The notes beneath the pieces are model-generated. The model had not been told where the DNA came from. It did no database searches and saw only the letters and a list, made by a program, of their open reading frames with translations. From contig NZ_BEWB01000002.1 of assembly GCF_003112555.1 (NCBI RefSeq), positions 868,001-932,000 on the forward strand: a stretch of DNA of 64,000 bases, given 5' to 3'. This DNA is from Streptomyces coelicoflavus (lineage in GTDB: Bacteria > Actinomycetota > Actinomycetes > Streptomycetales > Streptomycetaceae). Shown here one piece after another: positions 58,415-64,000 of this stretch. Within the stretch, counting starts at the first letter, position 1, and the number at the start of each line of letters is the position of its first letter. The position numbers were made by a program, and so were the translations under genes.

Positions 58415-59329
58415 TCAGGCCCTGCCGGGCGCCGGCGCCTCGCCCAGCTCGGTGGAGATCCGGCCCAGCTGCTCGAGCCGCTGCTCCAAGGTCGGGTGGG
58501 TGGCGAAGAACCGGCCGAGACCGGGGTCGCTGCCGAAGGCCGGAGTGAAGTAGAAGGCGTTGAAGGCCTGCGCGGTGCGCAGATCCTTGGTCGGGATGCG
58601 GGCGATGTCGCCGGTGACCTTCGTGAGGGCCGCCGCCAGGGCCGACGGGCGCCCGGTGAGCAGGGCCGCGGCCCGGTCGGCCGCCAGCTCCCGGTACCGG
58701 GACAGGGCCCGGATCAGCAGGAAGCTGAGCGCGTACACGGCGGCCGAGACGCCCATCACCACGGCCAGCGCGGCCATCGTGTTCTGGTCCCGGCGCCCGC
58801 CGAAGAGCTGCGAGTAGAAGGCGAACCGCACGATCAGTCCCGCGATCACGCCCAGGAACGACGCCACCGTGATCACCGCGACGTCCTTGTGCGCCACGTG
58901 CGACAGCTCGTGCGCGAGCACGCCCTCCAGCTCAGCGGGCTCCAGCCGCCGCAGCAGCCCGCTGGTGACGCAGACCACCGCGTTGTCCGGGTTGCGGCCG
59001 GTCGCGAACGCGTTCGGCATCTCCATCTCCGAGACCGCGACCACCGGCTTCGGCATGTCGGCCATCGCCGCCAGCCGGTCCACCACTCCGTGCAGCTCCG
59101 GATACTCGTCCCGCTCCACGACCCGGCCGCGCATCGCGAACAGCGCGATCCGGTCGGAGAACCAGTACTGCGCCCCCAGCACCAGCGCCACGATCACCAC
59201 GACCAGTACCCAGGACTTCAGCACCGCGATCAGCGCGGCGACGAACCCCACGTACAGCAGACCGAGCAGGAACAGCGTGATCCCCATGCGCACGGTCAAC
59301 CGCCGGTCACTCCGGAAGCGGCTCTGCAT
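58415..59329 (-). CDS. htpX: M48 zinc metalloprotease HtpX
   Basis: 304 residues. Two N-terminal transmembrane helices, zinc motif HELSH (LEGVLAHELSHVAHKD), a second helical hairpin and the third ligand Glu in RYRELAADRAAA, with the C-terminal THPTLEQRLEQL. It degrades misfolded membrane proteins. Start at ATG 59329 (MQSRF), with GAGG eight bases upstream; the ATG two codons earlier is also possible. First gene of the htpX-pspAB unit. Confidence 0.92.
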   Translation of the reverse strand: MQSRFRSDRRLTVRMGITLFLLGLLYVGFVAALIAVLKSWVLVVVIVALVLGAQYWFSDRIALFAMRGRVVERDEYPELHGVVDRLAAMADMPKPVVAVSEMEMPNAFATGRNPDNAVVCVTSGLLRRLEPAELEGVLAHELSHVAHKDVAVITVASFLGVIAGLIVRFAFYSQLFGGRRDQNTMAALAVVMGVSAAVYALSFLLIRALSRYRELAADRAAALLTGRPSALAAALTKVTGDIARIPTKDLRTAQAFNAFYFTPAFGSDPGLGRFFATHPTLEQRLEQLGRISTELGEAPAPGRA

Positions 59330-59391
59330 CTGCATCACCTCGCAGTCGCACACTCGTCCCGCTGTCCAGTGTGCACCCGGCGTCCCGGACG

Positions 59392-59760
59392 CTACCGGGT
59401 GCCGGGCGACAGCCGCCGGGTGATGCGGTCGAACAGCTCCGTCAGCGGTTCGCCGATGTCCCGGCCGAACTCGCTCAGCCCGTACGTGACCCGGGGCGGC
59501 GTCGTCGGCTCGACCTCCCGCCAGACCAGACCGTCCTCGACCAGCACGCGCAGGGTCTGGGCGAGCATCTTCTCGCTGATGCCCTGGATGCTCTCGCGCA
59601 GCTCGTAGAACCGGAGGTCGTTGCGGCGCAGGGAGATCAGCACCCAGATGCCCCACCGGCTGGTCACGTGGTCGACCACGTCGCGCGCCAGGCAGTCGGT
59701 GTGAAACACGTCATACCGCGCACGGGTCTCGTCCCGTCCTTGCTGCGAGCCTTCCGTCAT
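59392..59760 (-). CDS. HxlR-family transcriptional regulator (QorR/YodB-like)
   Basis: 122 residues with the HxlR winged helix: HVTSRWGIWVLISLRRNDLRFYELRESIQGISEKMLAQTLRVLVEDGLVWREVEPTTPPRVTYGLSEFG. A single N-terminal Cys (HTDCLARDVV) sits where YodB/QorR proteins carry the redox-sensing Cys. It is divergent from an NmrA-type quinone reductase, and two palindromes occupy the shared gap, so it probably represses that gene until quinones or oxidants modify the Cys. Confidence 0.9.
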   Translation of the reverse strand: MTEGSQQGRDETRARYDVFHTDCLARDVVDHVTSRWGIWVLISLRRNDLRFYELRESIQGISEKMLAQTLRVLVEDGLVWREVEPTTPPRVTYGLSEFGRDIGEPLTELFDRITRRLSPGTR

Positions 59761-59770
59761 GTCATGAGCT

Positions 59771-59801
59771 TACCTTCAGGTATGCCCTTACCAAAAGTAA
59801 G
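59771..59801. promoter_or_regulatory. HxlR twin operators
   Basis: TACCT-tc-AGGTA (59771-59782) and CTTAC-caaaa-GTAAG (59787-59801) are each perfect palindromes in the divergent promoter region, 10 to 40 bp before the regulator start. Confidence 0.65.
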
Positions 59802-59853
59802 CCCGCGCTCCTAGCGTGAAGATCCACAGAGGGCATCCGAGAGGGAGCTGATC

Positions 59854-60693
59854 ATGATCGTGGTAACCGGTGCGACCGGGAACATCGGCCGACCGCTGAC
59901 GCGGGCGCTGGCGGAGACGGGGGAGCAGGTGACGGCGGTGTCGCGGCACCGGGCGGCGGTGCCGGACGGTGTCCGACACGTGGTGGCCGACCTCGCCGAG
60001 CCGGCCGGCCTGCGGCCCGCGCTGGCCGGGGCGAAGTCGCTGTTCCTGCTGCTCTCCGGCGACCTGCACGCCACGGGTGCCGACCCGGCCGGCATCATCG
60101 CCGAAGCGGCGGGCAGCGGGGTCCGCCGCGTCGTCCTGCTCTCCACGCTCGGCGTGGTGACCAGGCCCTTCGGCGCCACACGGATCGCGATGCGGGAACT
60201 GGAGGACACGCTGCGGGACTCCGGCCTGGAGTGGGCCGTCCTGCGGCCGGGCGGGTTCGCCTCCAACGCCCTGTGGTGGGCCGAGTCCGTCCGCGCGCAA
60301 CGGCTCGTCGCGGCGCCCTTCGGCGACGTCGGAGTGCCGGTCGTCGACCCGGCGGACATCGCCGCGGTGGCCGCGGCCTGTCTGCTGGAGGACCGGCACA
60401 CCGGCGGTTCCTACGAGCTGACCGGCCCCGAGGTGATCACTCCGCGCGGACAGACGGAGGCCCTCGCCGCCGCGCTGGGCTCGCCCGTGGCCTTCCGGGA
60501 GCTGACCCGCGAGGAGGCCAGGGCGGCCATGGCCCGGAGCATGCCCGCGGAACTCGCGGACGACACCCTCGACATCCTCGGCAACCCGAGCCCGGCCGAG
60601 CTGCGCGTCAGCCCCGACGTCGAGCGTGTCCTCGGCCGCGCCCCCCGTCCCTTCGCCGACTGGGCCGCCCGCAACGTCGACACGTTTCGCTGA
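59854..60693 (+). CDS. NmrA-like NAD(P)-binding (quinone) oxidoreductase
   Basis: 279 residues of the atypical SDR class: MIVVTGATGNIGRPLTRAL (G-x-x-G-x-x-G), VRRVVLLSTLGVV, FREL-type substrate loop and a C-terminal TREEARAAMARSMPAELADD. The NmrA/QOR2 group includes NADPH:quinone reductases and redox sensors. The divergent HxlR regulator and twin palindromes support a quinone-detoxification role. ATG at 59854 with GGGAG upstream. Confidence 0.87.
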   Translation: MIVVTGATGNIGRPLTRALAETGEQVTAVSRHRAAVPDGVRHVVADLAEPAGLRPALAGAKSLFLLLSGDLHATGADPAGIIAEAAGSGVRRVVLLSTLGVVTRPFGATRIAMRELEDTLRDSGLEWAVLRPGGFASNALWWAESVRAQRLVAAPFGDVGVPVVDPADIAAVAAACLLEDRHTGGSYELTGPEVITPRGQTEALAAALGSPVAFRELTREEARAAMARSMPAELADDTLDILGNPSPAELRVSPDVERVLGRAPRPFADWAARNVDTFR

Positions 60694-60750
60694 GGCCGCC
60701 GGGACCGGACGGCCGGGGTGCGGCGTACCGGTCGGTGGCGCCGGCCGGCC

Positions 60751-61011
60751 TTAGTAGGGCGCCCGGAAGTTGACGTATCCGAGCAGTACGATCACGGCGG
60801 CCACGCAGCCCAGCACCACGGCCGTGGACACCCACGACGACCGGCGCGCGGAGCGCACGTGCTCGGGGTCGGCGCGGAAGGGGACCGGCCCGGGAGGGTT
60901 CTCCTTCCAGCGCGCGGCGAGCATCCGGGCCCGCGCCGAGGGCTCCTTGTGCTCGGCACCGTCGGCCCACCTCAGGTCGTACTCGCGCTCCTCGTCGTCC
61001 CGTTCCGGCAT
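60751..61011 (-). CDS. Small single-helix membrane protein
   Basis: 86 residues from ATG 61011 (GGGAGAG upstream). An acidic/basic soluble region (PERDDEEREYDLRWADG, then ARMLAARWKENPPGPVPFR) is followed by one C-terminal transmembrane helix (SWVSTAVVLGCVAAVIVLLGY). A longer start at 61062 is possible. Function unknown. It lies downstream of glnA, beyond the glnA terminator. Confidence 0.7.
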   Translation of the reverse strand: MPERDDEEREYDLRWADGAEHKEPSARARMLAARWKENPPGPVPFRADPEHVRSARRSSWVSTAVVLGCVAAVIVLLGYVNFRAPY

Positions 61012-61120
61012 CTCCGGCACTCTCCCCGTCCCCCTGACTCGAACAACCGTCTTAGTGGACATGATCCCGGCACGCCCGCGGCCTGTGAAGTGTTTTCGGC
61101 CACGCACGGGCCACGCACGA

Positions 61121-61161
61121 CGGCGCCCCCGCCCTCCGCAAGGGGAGGGGCGGGGGCGCCG
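61121..61161 (-). terminator. glnA terminator
   Basis: Perfect 14-bp stem (61121-61134 with 61148-61161; arm CGGCGCCCCCGCCC) that can extend by three more pairs past one bulge. It lies just beyond the glnA stop. Confidence 0.75.
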
Positions 61162-61212
61162 GACGTCGCGGGCCGGGCCCGGTCGGTCACACGTCTCGGT
61201 CGGACGTCTCGC

Positions 61213-62622
61213 TCACACGTCGAAGTACATCTCGAACTCGTGCGGGTGCGGACGCAGCTGGAGCGGGGCGATCTCGTTGGCGCGCTTGAAGTCGATCCAC
61301 GTCTCGATCAGGTCCGGCGTGAACACGTCGCCCTGGAGGAGGAACTCGTGGTCGGCCTCCAGGCGGTCGAGGACCGCGCCGAGGGAGGTCGGGACCTGCG
61401 CCACGTTGGCGTGCTCCTCGGGAGCCAGCTCGTAGAGGTCCTTGTCGATCGGCTCGGCCGGCTCGATCTTGTTCTTGATGCCGTCCAGGCCCGCGAGGAG
61501 CAGGGCGGAGAACGCCAGGTACGGGTTGCCGGAGGCGTCCGGGGCGCGGAACTCGACGCGCTTGGCCTTCGGGTTCGAGCCCGTGATCGGGATGCGCATC
61601 GCGGCGGAGCGGTTGCGCTGCGAGTACACCAGGTTGACCGGCGCCTCGAAGCCCGGCACCAGGCGGTGGTAGGAGTTCACCGTCGGGTTGGTGAAGGCCA
61701 GCAGCGACGGGGCGTGCTTGAGGATGCCGCCGATGTAGTAGCGGGCGGTGTCCGACAGGCCGGCGTAGCCCTGCTCGTCGTAGAAGAGCGGCTCGCCGCC
61801 CGTCCACAGCGACTGGTGGACGTGCATGCCCGAGCCGTTGTCACCGAAGATCGGCTTCGGCATGAAGGTCGCCGTCTTGCCGTTGCGCCAGGCCACGTTC
61901 TTGACGATGTACTTGAAGAGCATCAGGTCGTCGGCGGCGGCGAGCAGCGTGTTGAACTTGTAGTTGATCTCGGCCTGGCCGGCGGTGCCCACCTCGTGGT
62001 GCAGGCGCTCCAGCTGGAGGCCGGACCGCTGGAGCTCCAGGGACATCTCGGCGCGCAGGTCGGCGAAGTGGTCGACCGGCGGGACCGGGAAGTAGCCGCC
62101 CTTGTAGCGGACCTTGTAACCGCGGTTGTCCTCCAGGGCACCGGTGTTCCAGGCGCCGGCCTCGGAGTCGATGTGGTAGAAGGACTCGTTCTCGGCGGTC
62201 TTGAAGCGCACCGAGTCGAAGACGTAGAACTCCGCCTCCGGGCCGAAGTAGGCCGTGTCGGCGATGCCCGTGGAGGCCAGGTACGCCTCGGCCTTCTTCG
62301 CCACGTTCCGCGGGTCGCGGGAGTACTGCTCGCCCGTGATCGGGTCGTGGATGAAGAAGTTGATGTTGAGGGTCTTGTCCCGGCGGAACGGGTCGACGCG
62401 CGCGGTGGACAGGTCGGGGCGCAGGGACATGTCCGACTCGTGGATGGCCTGGAAGCCACGGATCGAGGATCCGTCGAAGGCCTGCTCGTCGTCGGGGTCG
62501 AACGCCTCGGCGGGCAGCGTGAAGTGCTGCATGACGCCCGGCAGGTCGCAGAACCGGACATCGACGAACTTGACGTCCTCGTCCGCGATGAACTTCTTGA
62601 CGTCGTCGGCGTTCTGGAACAT
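61213..62622 (-). CDS. glnA: Glutamine synthetase type I
   Basis: 469 residues, the standard bacterial dodecameric GS that makes glutamine from glutamate, ammonia and ATP. Blocks seen: [64 protein letters not shown] and [21 protein letters not shown]. Tyr397 lies in DLYELAPEE, the adenylylation site, so GlnE can control it. ATG 62622 with AGGAGGAG. A GlnR box sits about 100 bp upstream. Confidence 0.97.
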   Translation of the reverse strand: MFQNADDVKKFIADEDVKFVDVRFCDLPGVMQHFTLPAEAFDPDDEQAFDGSSIRGFQAIHESDMSLRPDLSTARVDPFRRDKTLNINFFIHDPITGEQYSRDPRNVAKKAEAYLASTGIADTAYFGPEAEFYVFDSVRFKTAENESFYHIDSEAGAWNTGALEDNRGYKVRYKGGYFPVPPVDHFADLRAEMSLELQRSGLQLERLHHEVGTAGQAEINYKFNTLLAAADDLMLFKYIVKNVAWRNGKTATFMPKPIFGDNGSGMHVHQSLWTGGEPLFYDEQGYAGLSDTARYYIGGILKHAPSLLAFTNPTVNSYHRLVPGFEAPVNLVYSQRNRSAAMRIPITGSNPKAKRVEFRAPDASGNPYLAFSALLLAGLDGIKNKIEPAEPIDKDLYELAPEEHANVAQVPTSLGAVLDRLEADHEFLLQGDVFTPDLIETWIDFKRANEIAPLQLRPHPHEFEMYFDV

Positions 62623-62718
62623 CCAGCTCCTCCTACTCCCGACCGTCCCGCCGGGTTGGTAGATCGTTCGTGAGGCCAGTGCGGGTGGCACACGCTTCCT
62701 CGACCCTAGGGACGGGTG

Positions 62719-62756
62719 ATTTCTCGGGCGTGACCCATTTGTTTCGCAGAAGTTAA
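62719..62756 (-). promoter_or_regulatory. GlnR box upstream of glnA
   Basis: Reading towards glnA: TTAAC, six bases, GAAAC, six bases, GTCAC, six bases, GAAAT, i.e. two gTnAc-n6-GaAAc pairs separated by six bases, the consensus GlnR target. Located about 97-134 bp before the start codon. Confidence 0.8.
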
Positions 62757-62842
62757 CCGGCTCCCTTCCCAGCCTAGGCCGGTTCGGGGCGCGTCACACC
62801 CCACCGTCCCCGGTCCGTATACGGGCGCAGTACCGTGGTCGG

Positions 62843-63310
62843 GTGGACAACAGGCAAGCAATCGGCTCGTGGCTCTCCGGCCCCCGCGCGGCCATCGAAG
62901 AGTCCGGCGCCGATCTCGGATACCGCGGCGAGCAGCTCGGTCTGCCCGAGGAGGGACCGGGCTCGATCGCCCGTCCGGGCAGGCGGCTCGGCGCGCTGGC
63001 CGTCGACTGGGCCCTGTGCTCCCTGATCGCATACGGCCTGATCACGGGCAGCTACGGGCAGACGGCGAGCAACTGGGCCCTGCTGATCTTCTTCGTGCTG
63101 AGCGTGCTGACCGTCGGCACGATCGGCTTCACCCCCGGCAAGCGCCTCTTCGGCCTCCGGGTCGTGGACCTCGCCACGGGGCGGCCCAGCCCGCTGCGCG
63201 CCCTGCTGCGCTCGGTCCTGCTGTGCCTCGCCCTCCCGGCGCTGATCTGGGACCGCGACGGCCGGGGCCTGCACGACCGGCTGGCTCGCACCGTGGAAGT
63301 CCGCGTCTGA
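62843..63310 (+). CDS. RDD-family membrane protein
   Basis: 155 residues from GTG. An N-terminal hydrophilic region with PEEGPGSIARPGRRLGALAVDW (the R-D-type entry of the RDD domain), then three transmembrane helices, with GFTPGKRLFGLRVVD, RPSPLRALLRSVLL and WDRDGRGLHDRLARTVEV at the end. RDD proteins have been linked to sodium/proton or osmotic functions. Divergent from glnA. Confidence 0.87.
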   Translation: MDNRQAIGSWLSGPRAAIEESGADLGYRGEQLGLPEEGPGSIARPGRRLGALAVDWALCSLIAYGLITGSYGQTASNWALLIFFVLSVLTVGTIGFTPGKRLFGLRVVDLATGRPSPLRALLRSVLLCLALPALIWDRDGRGLHDRLARTVEVRV

Positions 63311-63369
63311 CTCGCACGCACCGGTACGACATGCCGGGACGACATGCCGGCACGACGACGCCGGTACGA

Positions 63370-63408
63370 CGACGGGGGCGGCCCGAGTGGATCGGGCCGC
63401 CCCCGTCG
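63370..63408. terminator. Strong bidirectional terminator between RDD and DUF4191 genes
   Basis: A perfect 17-bp stem (63370-63386 with 63392-63408; arm begins CGACGGGGGCGGCCCG) and 5-nt loop, with a further 7-bp outer stem (CCGGTAC at 63361 and GTACCGG at 63411). Confidence 0.85.
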
Positions 63409-63436
63409 CCGTACCGGCGTCTCGGAGTGCTGCGGG

Positions 63437-64000
63437 TCAGCGCTGCCTGGGGTTGCCGCCGCGGGGCATCCGCATGCCCTTCGGCATCGGGCCCTTGGGC
63501 AGCGGCATGTTGCTCATCAGGTCGCCCAGGGCGCGCAGCCGGTCGTTGGTCACGGTGACCTGCGGGCCGCTCAGGACGCGGGGGAGCTTGAGCATGGTCG
63601 TGCGCAGCTTCTTCAGCTCGACCTGGCCCTCGCCGGTGCCCACGACCAGGTCGTGCACGGGGACGTCGGCGACGATGCGGTTCATCTTCTTCTTCTCGGC
63701 CGCGAGCAGGGACTTCACCCGGTTCGGGTTGCCCTCCGCGATCAGCACGATGCCGGCCTTGCCGACCGCGCGGTGCACCACGTCCTGGTTGCGGTTCATC
63801 GCCACCGCGGGGGTCGTCGTCCAGCCCCGGCCCACGTTGTCCAGTACCGCCGCCGCGGCGCCCGGCTGTCCCTCCATCTGGCCGAAGGCCGCCCGCTCGG
63901 CCCGGCGCCCGAAGACGATCGCCGTCGCGAGGAAGGCGAGCAGCAGGCCCAGGATGCCGAGATAGATGGGGTGACCGATCAAGAAACCGATCCCGAGGAG
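63437..64000 (-). CDS. DUF4191 membrane protein (N-terminus outside window)
   Basis: The frame stays open to the right edge, so the N-terminus is missing. The visible 188 residues start in a second transmembrane helix (LGILGLLLAFLATAIVFGRR), followed by ERAAFGQMEGQPGAAAAVLDNVGRGWTTTPAVAMNRNQDVVHRAVGKAGIVLI and end MRMPRGGNPRQR. This matches the DUF4191 family, conserved in actinobacteria next to glnA/lipA-lipB. Function unknown. Confidence 0.85.
   Translation of the reverse strand, partial: LLGIGFLIGHPIYLGILGLLLAFLATAIVFGRRAERAAFGQMEGQPGAAAAVLDNVGRGWTTTPAVAMNRNQDVVHRAVGKAGIVLIAEGNPNRVKSLLAAEKKKMNRIVADVPVHDLVVGTGEGQVELKKLRTTMLKLPRVLSGPQVTVTNDRLRALGDLMSNMPLPKGPMPKGMRMPRGGNPRQR

Noticed and set aside
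1..64000. tRNA, rRNA, CRISPR array or transposase
   Set aside because: No cloverleaf-like segment, no regular spacer-repeat array, and no transposase motif was found by eye. Repeats seen are short tandem units or the three dispersed copies described.

Overview
The window is chromosomal DNA of a Streptomyces species. It is very GC-rich, nearly every real gene has G or C at third codon positions, GTG starts are common, and gene content and order are those of the conserved Streptomyces core between panB and glnA (panB, glnA2, yefM-yoeB, glnE, malR-malEFG-aglA, amylase-pullulanase, glnII, glnA). I recognised no tRNA, rRNA, CRISPR array, insertion sequence or complete prophage. The only mobile-element trace is a tyrosine-integrase fragment cut by the left edge.

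Layout. 1-3.6 kb: integrase C-terminus, a DrrA/DrrB-type drug ABC exporter preceded by an unusual array of 11-bp-phased direct repeats, and panB. 3.9-7.3 kb: membrane-anchored phosphodiesterase-fold protein, DHA1 efflux pump, alpha/beta hydrolase. 7.3-17.3 kb is the accessory region: a MacB/FtsX-type ABC exporter with a divergent TetR regulator and twin operators, a zinc-ribbon membrane protein, a 74-residue peptide with a double-glycine leader, a lipoprotein, an XRE/DUF397 (WhiJ/BldB-like) pair, a Ser/Thr kinase fused to TPR-type repeats, and an orphan TPR protein. Three copies of a dispersed repeat (the promoter and start region of the XRE gene) are scattered through it. 17.4-25.6 kb: glnA2, DUF3105-DUF305 pair, a VOC protein, the yefM-yoeB toxin-antitoxin, glnE, and a PAP2-like protein. 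25.7-38.4 kb: maltodextrin regulon (malR, malEFG, alpha-glucosidase aglA, secreted amylase-pullulanase fusion) with CTTGC-type operators. 38.4-50 kb: mixed cell-surface, regulatory and hypothetical genes, including a membrane-tethered degenerate sigma-like protein, a two-component system and an orphan winged-helix regulator preceded by a 40-codon Cys-Cys mini-ORF. 50-64 kb: glnII, MarR/hydrolase, surface proteins, pspAB-htpX, an HxlR-quinone reductase pair, glnA, RDD protein and the start of a DUF4191 gene.

How the genes work together. Two systems dominate. The first is nitrogen assimilation: two true glutamine synthetases (GlnA type I with adenylylation Tyr397, GlnII type II without it), the GS-like GlnA2, and the adenylyltransferase GlnE, with four-element GlnR boxes upstream of both glnA and glnII. 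The second is starch and maltodextrin use: extracellular amylase-pullulanase releases maltodextrins, MalEFG imports them (no ATPase gene is present, so a shared MsiK-type ATPase elsewhere is likely), cytoplasmic AglA hydrolyses them, and MalR represses the genes through shared operators. Convergent gene pairs are usually separated by long perfect hairpins.

The most unusual items are the double-glycine leader peptide without cysteines, the Cys-Cys mini-ORF with an overlapping hairpin, the phased repeat array before the drug exporter, the dispersed XRE-promoter repeat, and the sigma-like membrane protein. No database search was possible. Family names come from recognising motifs.
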